DNA from: Parietichytrium sp. I65-24A
Taxonomy: Eukaryota; Sar; Bigyra; Thraustochytrida; Thraustochytriidae
Length of the DNA: 64,000 nucleotides
Direction: 5' to 3'
Assembly: GCA_012862575.1 (NCBI GenBank)
Contig: BLSF01000037.1
Location: 372,001-436,000, forward strand
In this document: positions 19,605 to 32,300 of the stretch, in pieces
Position numbering within the stretch: the stretch's first letter is position 1
How the letters are laid out: each line of letters opens with the position of its first letter
The notes under the pieces: model-generated
The model's database searches: none
Told to the model about the DNA's origin: nothing
The model's input: the letters and a program-made list of their open reading frames with translations, nothing else
Position numbers and translations under genes: made by a program

Positions 19605-20046
19605 CCACCTGAATTCTGTATCATATCTCCACTCGAGCGACTCCTCCAATCCCACTGTACAAATACAAATCCCTTCTTTCCTAATTAACAAACGAGCAAA
19701 CGAAATGCTAGGCCCATCCATCCTTCCTCGTCCTTCGCATTCCTTCGCCACCGCTCTTCCAAACGCAACTCCCTTCCAACTCCACAACTCCACAACTTCC
19801 CCAACTCACTCTGAGCCTCTTCGCAACCGCCAAAAGTGTGTACCCCGACCTCTCCACAGTCTCCACAGCCAGCGACTTGCAACTTGCAACTTGCAACTTA
19901 CAGGGCAACGCAATCTTCTCTCATCGGCTCGTCAGCTTGGCAGCTTTTCAGCTTGGCAGCGCAGCGTCGAAGGCAAGAGGCAGAGGAGTCGGCAAAAAGT
20001 CTGCAGAGCTTTGGGTTAGTGGCGACTGTGGCGACTGTGGAGAGAC
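19605..20046. other. Intergenic, promoter side of the NmrA-like gene
   Basis: Contains small direct repeats of the CAACTTGCAACTTG type near 19876-19900. No gene supported. Confidence 0.4.
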
Positions 20047-21015
20047 ATGGGATCCCATATCTCCCACGCAGACCAGCGCTCGGACGGCGAAAGCGGCGAG
20101 AGCGCGGAAGAAACCGGTCCGAACGATGTGCGGCAAGCTCTGCCACGCGCCATGGGCAAGGTGGCCGTGGTGGGGCAAGGACATTTGGCACTGCAAATCT
20201 GCCGCGCAGTGCGGAGGCTCGGCGCACACGAGTGCGTTTGCGCGGCGAACGAGGACCATCTGGAAGGCGCAGAGGCCGTGGTGGTGGCCAAGATAAGCGC
20301 AGGATTCTTTGGCGACGAAGGCATGGACGTCGAGGAGAGGTACAGGGCTCTGGCGCAGAGGGGCTCGAGAATGGGGATCAAGGTGTTGGTCATGCTGAGC
20401 ACGAGTTGCGCTGGTTCGGATGCGTTCGAGATTGCCAGAGCGACTGAAGATGCCGTGAAGAACAGTGGAGTGGCCTGCGTGATTCTCAGGCTGGCCCTAG
20501 TTGCGGAAGATGTCCTCCTTCAGCAGCGGGGAGCATTTACTCAGGGCGAAGAGCAGCCCGTTCTCCGCGGACCGCCATCGCCTCAAGGGTTCTCCGTTGC
20601 TCTGGTGGCCTCGAGGGACGTTGCTGAGGCGACTGCGTTGGTCCTGGCTCGCCCTGAAGAGTATCGCGGAAAAACACTTGACCTCACATCGCGGCTTTGC
20701 ACTGGGCAACAGTTCGCTCAAACGATTTCCACAGTGCTGGATCGAGAAGTCGCCTTTGAGAGTTTAAATTCAACGACGCTGGAACAAATGTTCGAAGGGC
20801 AGGACACCAAGGCTTTGCAGGACTTGACGAAATTGATTCAAGAAGGTCACCCGTGCATTGCTCGTGGTCCCGATGCATTAACTCGCATCCTCGGGCACGA
20901 GGTGGCGAGTTTGGAGGACATGGTGAAAGAGATCAAAGTTCTCCTTCAGCCTGCCAGAGATATCCTTGGAGTCAAGAAAATCAACACCCACAAACACGAA
21001 TTGGAAACGTTGTGA
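20047..21015 (+). CDS. NmrA-like / atypical short-chain dehydrogenase-type NAD(P)-binding protein
   Basis: The product has 322 residues. Near residue 38 a dinucleotide-binding start is seen: KVAVVGQGHLALQICRAVRRLG, a GxGxxx turn after a hydrophobic strand. The segment VACVILRLALVAEDVLLQ resembles the NmrA block where a Pro-rich strand leads into an active-site loop, and RDVAEATALVLARPEEYRGK matches the typical DVA..A...L..P..G...DLT region, followed by TLDLTS. The catalytic YxxxK of classical dehydrogenases is not evident, so it may be a redox sensor or regulator rather than an enzyme. The N-terminus MGSHIS fits the N-myristoylation consensus (G2, S6), suggesting membrane attachment. Start at a clear ATG. 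Confidence 0.65.
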   Translation: MGSHISHADQRSDGESGESAEETGPNDVRQALPRAMGKVAVVGQGHLALQICRAVRRLGAHECVCAANEDHLEGAEAVVVAKISAGFFGDEGMDVEERYRALAQRGSRMGIKVLVMLSTSCAGSDAFEIARATEDAVKNSGVACVILRLALVAEDVLLQQRGAFTQGEEQPVLRGPPSPQGFSVALVASRDVAEATALVLARPEEYRGKTLDLTSRLCTGQQFAQTISTVLDREVAFESLNSTTLEQMFEGQDTKALQDLTKLIQEGHPCIARGPDALTRILGHEVASLEDMVKEIKVLLQPARDILGVKKINTHKHELETL

Positions 21016-22372
21016 CAGCTCACGACGTCACCTGCATCTTCTTCCACGCGCGAGATTGCCAGGTCCTCAAGATGCGCCAATTTGTCGCAAGATAGAACGT
21101 TTATTTCCCAGTCAACTATTTATTCATTTCACTACCGCAAGAAATTGATCAAACCCACCGCTCACTGCACTTGTCGAGAACCTGTCTAGTTTCTTTTTTT
21201 TTGCGCAGTGCCAGCGGACTGCTTTCACAAGGTTCACAGCAAGTTGAACACACAGTTCATCATCAAGGAGTGTGGCGCGTGCTTTGGCGGAAGGTATTGT
21301 ATTCTATGGAAGGTATTGGGACTCGTGTGGCAGCCCCTCTAGTGCGTGCAAAGACGAGCATTGATTGTGCTGTGATTTGGAACTTGAAGACAAGTTCGGA
21401 TACAGCCAGTCGCTACGCAGAGACCACGATGCTCGACTTCTTGACCTGACTTGCTCCCATTCGAGTCTCTGTCAGTTCTTAAAAAGAAAACTTCAAAAAC
21501 AAGTGGTCAGATGAACCCGAGCCAACGCGCGACTTTTGTGAAAGTACATTTTCCCCTGGCAGTCGACTATTCCGAGAGTCTGTTCTGACAGCAGTGAATC
21601 TTGATTCCCTTTTCACAACATAATTTACTCTTCATTCTCTTCGATGAACATGATCAAAACCTACGAGACAACAACAATGTCCCCCAAACCTTGCGCGTGC
21701 CCTTTGTACCTCAGCCCGCTGTAGATTATTAGACTACCAGCGAGTTCTGTTCTGTACCGTCACTACTTAGCTCGCTAGCTGTTATCCAGACTAAGCAAGG
21801 CTTCTCAAAACAACACCTTCCTGATTTGACTGATGTGGCCCCTTCACGATTGATGTACTACCGTGGTACTCAGTACCTCGTCCCCTCGTGTGGCCTTGTT
21901 TGCTTCCCTTTCGGGCTTTCTACTCGACCAAATAACTAAATGAACCGTGGACTTGTGTTTGTTTGCAGCCGAACGAAAAAGTTGGGCCATGCCGCGTACT
22001 TTCTCTTCTAACGCTAAATGTTCATAAACTACACTTTTTACGCGGGAAAGGCGGGCTGATCTTGAGCGAGAATCGCAACCAAGTTAGAGAGCCACGGGAG
22101 TGGGCATAGGTGGGCAACCCAGCCCACAACGCACAACGCCGTGTGGAAAGGGTCAGGCAGGCGATCGTCAGTGCATCAGCGGCTTGCTGGGCTCGTCAGG
22201 AACCATTATTGACCAGAATACTGGAAGGATTCAGGAAAGTTGAGCTATACATAGGCTCCATTAAAGGCAGGGAATTCAGGGCCAGCCTGAGGACTGAGGG
22301 CCAGGGCCAGGGCAAGCGCAAACTTGAATACATTTTCCCTGAACGCCTGCCTCCGAATGAAATGACTACTGT

Positions 22373-22390
22373 GAATGAATGAATGAATGA
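22373..22390. repeat. (GAAT)n microsatellite
   Basis: Short tandem GAAT tract in the intergenic stretch. Confidence 0.7.
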
Positions 22391-23615
22391 AATGACACTT
22401 TTGGAGGCTCTTTCTTTCCCTTGTTCCGCCTTGTCGTTCAGGCCATTCCGACTCGGCGACGGAAACATCTCTCCAATCCTTCCAATACTTCCAATCAATC
22501 ATTCATCCCCTTTCCTTCCATCACCGAAGATCGTCGATGTGTGAGTACTGTAGTAGCACAGGTGCTGTACTTTCGCAGTCCAGAAATAGAGAACTAGAGA
22601 AAAAATGGCGACATAGGGAGGCGAGTGCCTGAGCGATTTGTAGGATCTCTATCAGTTGTTTCTTTTTTCAAATTGAAATTTGACAACATAGAATCCGTCC
22701 ATTTATTTTTTGGAATGATTTATGCTCCAAAAGTGATCAGCAAATGCTCGTACTCCGCATTTCACATTACTTCATCGCCAAAATGCAGTGACAAAGGAAA
22801 CGAAAGGAAAGGCAAAAGTAACAAGAGCCAGAACAAATGCGCGAGCTCTGAATCGCGTCTACGCGATACTGGTACGATTCGCTATGCTCTCTTTCAGTGA
22901 GCCTGTTTCGATTCATGTCTCGGTGCTATTCTTATCTACTCACACCATAGTACTACCGTCAGGGATGTACTGATACTGAATATCATACCGCCAAGCTACA
23001 ACCTCATCGTTCAGGTTGCGCTTCTAGCTATTTATTAACAAGCTCTACCGAGGGGAAGCGATGTACTCGTATTGATAACTAGGCATTTACTGTAAAGAAA
23101 GGGAGGAAATCTCAGCCATGCCTCACGCCCTCACATGCCTGGTCAGCTACTGAAGGACTACGCACACGCGGTATCGATCGCTACAATCTTGTTATGGACT
23201 GCACTCCCAAGTCTTGTAGGAGTCTTCAGTTAGTTCGGTAGCGTCCGAGCCTCCGAAGCAAGGGGGCAGAAAGAAAGAGTACCACAAACAATAAGTTCCC
23301 TAGAGCCCAGAAAAATCGAGACTGAAAAGGGACTAGCAGTTGGCCAGTCGTCCACTAGCCATATCAGCCCCCACCAGAGGAAGAGAAGGAGGAAGAGAAG
23401 GAAGTAACCTACTTGTTACTATTGCTTCACTACTGCCTCCTCTACTGTCTCCCCTTGCTTCCACTTCCAACGCCTAGCCTCCACGCTAGAAGCCAGCTAC
23501 CCATTCCCGACAGCAGATAGTAGATAGTGGATAGTGGATAGTAGGAGTGGGTTTGCTCAGCACATACTTGGAAGCAACGCTCATTCACTCACTCCTTCAC
23601 AACATTCACAACACC

Positions 23616-23637
23616 CACTCACTCACTCACTCACTCA
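23616..23637. repeat. (CACT)n microsatellite
   Basis: Five to six tandem CACT units. An ATTC tract follows at about 23689-23706. Confidence 0.7.
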
Positions 23638-24028
23638 GAACACAAGAAATAAATTCAGAGTGACAATTCAGAGTGATAATAATTCATCCATTCATTCATT
23701 CATTCAGAACAGAACGAAACGTCCTTTCCAAACACTTCCGAACAAACCACCAAACAGTAAACAAACACACGCTCCTCAATCTGTTCTGCACGAACCCATC
23801 CGACCGTGCGCGGGAGGACTACATTTACCGGTAGCTGCCCCTACCTCGCACTTCGCCATTGGCAACAACCCAAACAAACCAAACCATCAAAACAGAGCAA
23901 GCACAAGTGACAAGTGACAAGTAACAACCAACAACCATCAACAACCAACAAGACACAAGACACAAGAGACGAGAGACACGTCGCAAGTGTTGTTGCGGCA
24001 AAGCTGAATTGGCTGTGACTGAGAGGCG

Positions 24029-24058
24029 ACTGACTGACTGACTGACTGAGTGACTGAC
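24029..24058. repeat. (ACTG)n microsatellite upstream of the RING gene
   Basis: Tandem ACTG units interrupted once, about 100 nt upstream of the ATG at 24155. Confidence 0.75.
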
Positions 24059-24154
24059 CTGCTGACTGTGAGCGCAAGTCAGAGAGCAGACCGAAGCGCT
24101 TTACCCACGGGAGAGAGCCACGCTTACGGGGCAGAGGGTACCTGGTCTGCGAAA

Positions 24155-26098
24155 ATGAAGAGGCGATTCTCGGAGTTCACGCTGCTCAGGCACAAGCAGC
24201 AGCATCAGCAGCACTCGCAACAGCAGCAGCACGATGGCGTTTCGGAGAACAGCGCGGAAGCTGGAGCTGGAGCTGGAGCAGCGGCTCCTGAGCCCCTGGG
24301 AGCCTTCGGGAGCACCATGCGCACGGGTTTGCCGTCGTCGTCGTCGCAGGGCGCAATGCACAGAAGGTTCTCGGAAATGGCGATGGTGAGAAGGGCGGAT
24401 CGCCCTGCTTCGATGCCCAGAGCACAAGCCACGGCGCCGCTGCAGAGCACGAGGATGCTGAGGAGTCGGACGATGTCGGAGAGCCAGGAAGAGGCTAGGC
24501 GCAGGGCGCAGTCTGACTACCTCAACACGGCCAGGTTTAGAGCGGTGTCCAAAGCTTCCACCAGGCGACCGAGCGGCAGCTTTGCGTTTCGCTCGCGGTC
24601 GTCCTCTGCGAGACAACAGCAGCAAGCGCAGAACCTGGCTCCAGGTCAGCAGCAGGCGCTGGACTCGCCGAGGCGTCCGTCGAGAATGGGAAGCAAGAAG
24701 GGAAGCAGTGTCCACGCCATCGACCTGAGCGTGCTGGACTCTCTGGCCCTGTCCGAGTCGATGGACGCCGGCGCGGCAGCTGCCGAGTGCGATCAAGTTA
24801 GCGAAGCCAAGGAGCACGCCGAAACGGAGGAGGACATCGCATTGGAAGATGATGTTTGCTTTATTTGCATGGGCCGCTTCACGAAGAAGAAACCCGCAAT
24901 CCCTATTCCGTGCATTGCCAAGTGCAATCTATCCCCTGTCCATGCCAAGTGCATCTACGAGTGGCGTGAGCAAAAAGGTGCGGCGGGTTCTTGCCCTCTG
25001 TGCCGCTCTGACCTTGACGAGGTAGACTTTACTCCACCTGATCTGCTTCAGCTGTCCAACTTGGTCATGTTCAATACTCGGAAACAATTCTGCATGGACC
25101 CCGTGCCTCGCGGGGCCGGGACCATCAGGTGCTATGTTAAGGTGCGCAACGGCTTTTGGGGATCCCCTGTGCGATACGAAATGTACATTCAAGCGCCGAC
25201 GACTCGCCGATATCCACAGGGCGCTTTGCCATCCATCTCGAGCCCAGAGAAAGGCGACAGGCTCTTGATGGTCGCAGTCAGGCGCATGGGCAGGTGGGGC
25301 AACTCTATCATTGAAATCTCCTTGGATCAGAGAGGCAAGGACTTCGAGCGCTCTGGCCCAAACTACATCGGGTCTGTACTTGCAAACACTTCTGGCATTG
25401 AGCACACCGTGGTGTGCCCCTTCAAGTCTTCCTCTCACGGTTCAAATGCTGAGGGCCAGCGTGAGATCGCAGCTGTTCTCTACACTCAAAACAGACTCGG
25501 CTCAACCAGCGGACCGAGGAAAATGCAGGTTGCTCTTCCTCTTGTGAAGGAGTCGGAACAAACCGAGGTCCCCTCCGCTTGCTCGGGGTCAAATTTGCTC
25601 TTAAACGACTCGACCTCTGCGGAGATACTCCACAATATCACTGACGAGATTGTGGAAGAGGAAGGGGAGGACAGCGACGCCGACAGTGATGACGAGGATG
25701 AAATGACTGCCTCCAACTCGAAAAAGTACATCACCGAGGTGTATAGGCCAAAGCACAAAGGCGACACTCTTGCGAACATGCTTCGCAAAGGCAAGAGTGA
25801 AGACCCTGCCGCCCCGGATAAGTTTATCATGGGCTGCAACAAAGAGCCGTACTATTTGGAGTCTATCGGAGCCTATTCGCTTGACTTCCAAGGCCGTGTA
25901 ACCCTTCCATCAAACAAAAACTTTCAGCTTGAGTTGGATGCCTTGGAAAATGACTTGGCCATGCAGTTTGGAAAAGTGGTGGGCAGTGAAGAAGGCGGCG
26001 ATCAGGTCTACACTGTCGACTATCAGTGGCCTCTCTCCCCGCTGCAGGCTTTCGGTATCTCCATTAGCGCATGTGACAGGAAGTTGGCTGTCGCCTGA
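24155..26098 (+). CDS. RING-type zinc-finger protein, putative E3 ubiquitin ligase
   Basis: The first in-frame ATG (24155) gives 647 residues; the frame is open upstream but starts with GTG. Residues about 230-285 form a RING-like finger: CFIC, 14 residues, C-x3-C, 5 residues, H-x2-C, 13 residues, CPLC. The order of ligands is C4HC3, as in RING-variant (RING-CH) proteins. The N-terminal region is Gln/Ser/Arg-rich and low complexity, with a repeated RRFSE motif (MKRRFSEFTLL and MHRRFSEMAMV) that could be a basophilic kinase site. An acidic stretch (EEEGEDSDADSDDEDE) lies near residue 505. The C-terminal half looks folded but was not recognised. RING fingers recruit E2 enzymes; the substrate is unknown. 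No membrane segment is seen, unlike MARCH-type ligases. Confidence 0.8.
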   Translation: MKRRFSEFTLLRHKQQHQQHSQQQQHDGVSENSAEAGAGAGAAAPEPLGAFGSTMRTGLPSSSSQGAMHRRFSEMAMVRRADRPASMPRAQATAPLQSTRMLRSRTMSESQEEARRRAQSDYLNTARFRAVSKASTRRPSGSFAFRSRSSSARQQQQAQNLAPGQQQALDSPRRPSRMGSKKGSSVHAIDLSVLDSLALSESMDAGAAAAECDQVSEAKEHAETEEDIALEDDVCFICMGRFTKKKPAIPIPCIAKCNLSPVHAKCIYEWREQKGAAGSCPLCRSDLDEVDFTPPDLLQLSNLVMFNTRKQFCMDPVPRGAGTIRCYVKVRNGFWGSPVRYEMYIQAPTTRRYPQGALPSISSPEKGDRLLMVAVRRMGRWGNSIIEISLDQRGKDFERSGPNYIGSVLANTSGIEHTVVCPFKSSSHGSNAEGQREIAAVLYTQNRLGSTSGPRKMQVALPLVKESEQTEVPSACSGSNLLLNDSTSAEILHNITDEIVEEEGEDSDADSDDEDEMTASNSKKYITEVYRPKHKGDTLANMLRKGKSEDPAAPDKFIMGCNKEPYYLESIGAYSLDFQGRVTLPSNKNFQLELDALENDLAMQFGKVVGSEEGGDQVYTVDYQWPLSPLQAFGISISACDRKLAVA

Positions 26099-26398
26099 TT
26101 TCCTCGATATCGCGGGGAGAAACTCTGTTGACTCATGATCTTTTATTAAAAAAATTCAATATGTTGTTCTCGTGTAACATTTTTCTTCGCTCCGAACAAG
26201 CGAAACGACGAGGCCTTTTTTCCGTCGGTCCGACTATGTCATGTGAATTCCTGTTCAACCAGAGATGCCGCTAGCTACTATTGGTTTCGACCGTCCGTCC
26301 GCCTTGAGCCGGGAGTGGAATGGGGAAATTAACAAAAGATGGTGACGGCTTGGCGTCTTGACGAAAGAAAACAAGTTGGGTTGATGAGTTCTTACAGT

Positions 26399-29300
26399 TC
26401 AGTAAAACCTTGGCGATCTTGGAGAATAGAATGCCTCGCGTGCGGACATGCGTGAAGATGGTACAAATTCCTCGTCGTCGCTACTTCTCATAGCATCGTC
26501 ACTCTCATCACGTGCGGGGCTACCTGACCGCTTTGCCAGTTTCCTATGGCCGCTCTTTTTGCTCTTCTTTTTCTTCTTCTTTCGCGGACTATCCTGCTCA
26601 GCGGATTGTGCAAGATCTGGGTTGGAAAACCACTTTGGAGCCTTGCGCGAGTGCTGGGCTGGCGCCGGCGACGACGCTGGGTCATGGTGGTAGTCACCCA
26701 CGTTTGCGAGCCTCTCGGCAGTCGGCTTGGAGATATATGTTTTGTGGCCGACCCGGCTATACGCTTCGTCAAGAAGAGGCTTGATATGCGGCCACTGCCC
26801 GCCAGAGTGATTCGGCGGGCAAGGGCTATCACACATCTCGCAAGAGCGCCGTCCGGGCTTGGATTGCTTGTAAAAGCATACTGGGCACTCCCATTGCACA
26901 GACGCAGCTGAATTAGTCTGCTTTTTGGCGTGGTCTGCCTTCATCGAGCCTTGCAGATGCTTTGTTGGATCTCCATTGTCGTGCTGACTCTCCTGGCCGT
27001 CGTTTTGCCCATGTGCGTGAATGGACGACCTCAAGCTCTCGAATTTGCTCTGCTGCGCCGCAGTGGCATTCTCCTTAAGCCACTTCTCTACCGTGAGGGG
27101 ATTCCAGATCTTGTCCCAGCCGCCTTGCCTTGCCGCTTGTCCCGCCTTTCCGTCCGGTGAGCTCATTGCACCCTGATAAATTGAGCCAATCGCACCTAAA
27201 CTTGACAAGCAAAAGTCGCGGTACTTGACCTTGTGCGAGTCTTGAGTATCTGCAAATAGATCCGCTAGTGCAGAAAGCTCCGACTCGGACAGTGGCATGT
27301 TCAAGTCTTTGCACGCGCGGTGAAACTCGTGACGGGCCAGTAAGCCCACAAGATTCCTTCGCCCTTCAAATTTGGCAAATCCAGCAACAGGGTCTATTTG
27401 CTCGTGCTGCAATAAATCAAGATGTTTGCCAGCACGGACAAGCAAATTGTCGACCTCGGGGCCATCATATGCAACAAAGCGGCAAAATTCAAAGTAATCC
27501 ACGTTTCCGGTACCAGTTGTATCGAAGCGCTGCAGCAAAAGTTCTAGCTCATCATCAGAAAGCGCCAGACCGAGTCGGTCACATGCCTGCTGAAACTCCC
27601 TGCGCGAAATTTTGCCGTTTGCATTCAGATCAAATAATTGAAAAGCGTGTTTTAGATCAGTGGAGTGGCCCCTCTTTGTGCTGACTGTACGAATCTTTTC
27701 TCGCAACTTGGTTTCCAATGCAAGCATCTCAATCTCCGACGGAGCACACATATCACAAAACGCTTGGTAGTCAACGTTTCCACTCTTTCCCGAATCAAAC
27801 CTGTCCATGACCTTGCGCATCTCCGCGTTGGAGAGCTTTTGCTCGCCAGAAAGCATCTGGTCCAAGCACTTGCGGAATTCCCTTCTAGAGAGCTTCCCCT
27901 CTCCGTTTCGGTCCATCTGACGAAATTTTTCGGCATAGTTTGTCCCTGCTCGAGCTTGCACTCGAAGCTCGTCTTTAATTCGTATGTACAAGTTTTCGAT
28001 ATCTGCTTCTTTCATTTCAAAAAGAGTAAGAAACTCGTCGATCCCCACTTCACCCGTCCGGTCAGGATCCAGGTGCTTTAGTAACACTTGTAGCTCCGCA
28101 GGATCAAGCTCGGCTCCGCCTAAGAGTCGCGGAAGCAATTTGGCAAGGTCTGCACTCGAAACCCTTCCGTTCCCATCGTGGTCAAGTCGCAGGAGGTGGG
28201 CTTCGACCTCCCCTGCGGATGCAGCAGGAAGGGTTCGAATTGCTGCCTTTACTTTGGCCTCCACCTCCTCGTACGAAATTTGCTGCGAGTGAATGACAGA
28301 ATCGCCCAGAACTTGGGTGAAGAAGTACTCGTAATTCACGGAATTGCCATTGTCTCTCAGAGCTGCCGCATAATGGGCAATCTTTTGAAGCTTTGGCAGG
28401 GGCACCTCGCAGTCGGCTGCCCTGAGAACGCGGAACAAGTCGCGCAGGCGTATTGTGCCCGAACCGTCCACATCCCATAACCTGACAGCATTCTGCCACG
28501 AGAAGCCATTCTCAGTTTCTGCACGTTGAAGGGTTGTGGAGACATAAGATAACAGAGAGTCAAGCTCGTATTCGTCCATCTCTTGCCCAGGCGGGTCGCT
28601 CGCAGGGGAACCAGGCTCGTGATCGAGTACATCGAAATCATCCTCGCTGGAAAAGTACGATGTGCGGCTTCTCGGAGAACGGCGACCATTGTCACTTCTG
28701 GCGGACGACGGAAAGATTGCTCCGCATATCTTATCAATCGCAACTCGAGTTGCAGAGCCAAAGCACGCTTCCCAAAGGGTTCTCGGCATCGGCGCCACTC
28801 CTGCCATTTGCATGGCTTCATTAAAGTCGTCTTTTGTTGTCTTTCCATTCGTGGAAAACGTCGCAAGATGATGCTTGAGCCGAGAGAAACTCTTGATATG
28901 CGATTGCAAAGATTTGGAGTATTTCTGAAGCCTTTGCTCTACTTTTCGGGAAAGTCTTTGCCGCGAAAAGCTGGCCTTTCTCACACCCTGCCTATCCCGG
29001 CCCCTTCCGACATCCTCTTCGTCAGACTCCCCTTCAGAGCTGCTTGGGTCGCGTGAGCTCGCTTCACTGCCTTGATGAGGATCAGAAAGCAAGGTATCAA
29101 TCCACTCAAAGAAGGCTTCGTAGTCGACAGACTGCTTCTCAGTTCCGCTGCTGAATTTGCTCACCAGCAGATCGACCATCTTTTTGCTCTGAAGGTGCTC
29201 CCTGACGAGCTCTCGAAAATCCCGCTTTGAAACGACTCCGACCCCGCGGCGGTCCAGAGAATGACACTCATCTTCCAGCTCTTGCGAAATGGGGCCTAAC

Positions 29301-32300
29301 TGTTTGAGAACAGCATATTGGAGCTGGCGACTGGAGCGAGACGTTTCGCGCACACTGAAGACCGGTGAACCTGGCGAAGTTGGGCTTCCGGGGGAGCCTG
29401 AGCGCTTCAAAAACTTTTGGAGAGCCGAGAGATTAACAGTGCCGCGGCCATTGACGTCTAATCGCCGAAAGACGACTTGAAGCTGGTCCAGGGAAAGTTG
29501 AACCTCCTGCGGTACAATTCCCAGTCGCTCCAAGCCTTTGATCAGATCAGTCTGAGCAAATTGGCCCGCATTTCGAGCATCAAATTTAGTGTAAATTGGT
29601 TCCACACGACGGCCATGCTCCAAGTAAAGCCGTCTCAGAGCTGCAAATACATACAGGACTCTGGGATCCCCGAGCTTGTGCTCTTCTTCGTCAACAAGAT
29701 CTCCAGTGGCAGTGTTGCGAAGCATGTCTCGCATCCGTTTGTTTTTCTGCACAAAGCTGAGAAACTCGCCCATGTCAACCTCACCATCCCCGTCTTGATC
29801 AAATCTTTGAATAACAAGTTCCAACTCCTTGGGGCTGAGGTGGATTTCTTGTTGGTCAATTTTGAGCGTACGAAGACCTTCGCGAAACTCTTGTTTGGAG
29901 ATCTTGCCATTCCCATCTAGATCGAACGCTCGAAACAATTGAATTGCTTCTGCGTTTGAGGCGGCGTCGACGATGACATTGAGAACCGCGTCGATGTATG
30001 TGCTGGAGGCGCAAAACTCAATAAATTTGTGGCGTGTCGTCCCGACGCGAACCAGCAAAGTTACCAGCTCTGCACTTCCGAGATCCATACCTAGCTCCTC
30101 CTGCATGATCTGTTTAAGCCGTGATTTTGTAAGACGGTCACTTTGCTGAAATATTCTGTCGCATGCCGCCGCAAAATTCATGTCCATGGTGGCTAAACTG
30201 CGAGCATAAGATCGCAATTGACGAGCCGCCGTTTCCACTACGATAAACTTTTTCGATATGAGCTCCTCCTCGTAGATCTTCTTCTTGAGCATAAAGTCAA
30301 TAAACTCAGACATGCTTATCAATCCGTCTCCGTTCCGGTCAAAGCGACCCATCAACGCCTTGCACTCCTCCGATATGAGTCTGATGTTGATTGTTTTCAA
30401 GAGCTTGTTGAACTCTTTGGCATTTCGCACAGCCTTGGGTTTAGATTCTTCCCCGAGAAACCATTTTTTCAACTGCTGCTTTGTCCGAATGTTTAAATTG
30501 GCAAGCTCGACGCGAATTTTCCTCGCAAGAGCGGCCACTTGGGCAGGGTTAAACGCCATAAAGTCGAAGAACTCGTCTTTGTCGATTCTGTTGTCATGAT
30601 TGACATCGAGAATGTCGATGACTTTGTCCATGTCACTCTTGCGGATACTGACACCCGTGTCATTGATCAAAGTTCGTATCCGCGCCCGCGACAGCCAACC
30701 CCTGCTTTGCCTGTCAAAACGTTCCCACAGATGCTCCAAGTCAACGTCGGGGTCCTTCTCGCTGTCCATAAGCTGGTCCCTAAATTTGTCCCTGATCATT
30801 CTAATAAACTCCTTGTGTGGGTTATCGCCTTGGGATTCTCCTTTAAAGTCTTGTTTGAAATACCAGAGGAATACCTGATTGCCGCGATTCCCCGCATTGA
30901 GGTCCCCGTCAATTCTCTTGTACCCGCGGAAAGGTGGAGTCCACAACTTGCTCGAACGATCACGAGACCGCCCGGAAGTGATGGCGATGTCAATGACTGG
31001 GTGCTTGTCATCGGCATTTCTGCGGAACCAAAGATATTGTTTGCGAGCGAACCATGCCCCTTGATTGGTGTGATACGGCTGAACGCATTGATACCCAAGG
31101 GTAATGAGCGACACGTCCTTGTTACTTCGTGACAAAGCAATATCCGTCACTCGAGAGCGCTTGAACGCGCTTTCATCGTCTCCGAAGGACGTAATATTGG
31201 CGCGCTTTACAAACAAATGCACGTAGCTTCCCATGCCACGATCGTTCAAGTTGGATGTTAATCGGGTATACCCCTGTGCAAGGAGCTCTTCTTCTTCTTT
31301 CTTTTTCTTTTTCAAGCCTAGCCGCAGGTCTACGACAACAAAATCGCGATCCGGGCTTGCAGTTTGTTCTTTGGGGACCGAATCTGAGGCTTTTCCTCCC
31401 TTAGCAGAGCCTTTCGCTGGTGCTGCAGTCTTGTCGTCACTAGGTTTTGGTTCTTCCAAGAACAGCTGAAAGTCTGAGAGACTAATATAGCCCTTACCTT
31501 GCTTGTCAAATAGCGCCATGAGACCAGAGAGTTCACCTTCCGTCATTGTCTTTGTCCCAGTATTTTCAAAGCTAAGCGCAAGCTTTTGAAATTCAGCTGG
31601 CCCGATGGTTCCACGTTTGTAGTTGCAAAATCTCCCGAAAAGGGAAGAGATAGAACCTCTATCTTTAACTTTAAGACTGGACAAGAGGGCCTCTCGAAGT
31701 TTTGTTGCACACTGGCGAATCGTGTCTCGGTCCAAAGACACGAAGCTCACAAATTCATCGTACGAGACGCGTCCATTTCCGTCAGTGTCAATTTTGAACA
31801 ACTTGAGTAATTTAGTTGCATCGTCTGAGCTCACTTCGCGGCCCCCTAGAATAGCTTTCACAAGGAGTCTAAACTCTTCTGCGTCTATGTACCCGTTCCG
31901 ATCCTTATCGGTGCTCTCGAACTTTTCTTTAATCAGTCTCATGACGTCCTGGCCTGACCTGGCCTGCTCTCTAATTGTCTTAGTAATTTCTGTCGCGAGG
32001 TCAAGTTTTTTCGCTTTCGCTTTGGGTTTTTCAATTTCCGGGGCTTTACTTGACTCTTCGCTCCACGTGGACGCGTGGGAACTGGATTGCTCAGAATGGC
32101 TCATGTCATCCTCTTCCTCGCTCTGCTCTTCATCTCCAGAATCCATGCCGCTCAAGTTGGGAGTCAGAGGCCCGGCAGAATAGTCGGACTCGTCCCCGGA
32201 GTCCACGACCATTTTGAAGTGCCCGCTGCCATACGCCCTATCTCGGCCAAGGTCGCCTGCGCTATATTCTACCTCTTCATCACTGTCTCCGTCTGATCGA

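Larger units (their letters stand above)
21016..24154. other. Long intergenic stretch with microsatellites
   Basis: No gene is supported in this 3.1-kb region. It holds GAAT, ACTC, ATTC and ACTG tracts and one GTACTCAGTAC palindrome (21866-21876). ORFs here begin at non-ATG codons or lack any domain. Confidence 0.45.

Noticed and set aside
24101-24817. 238-codon minus ORF
   Set aside because: Antisense to the Gln/Ser/Arg-rich region of the RING gene; composition explained by the repeats.
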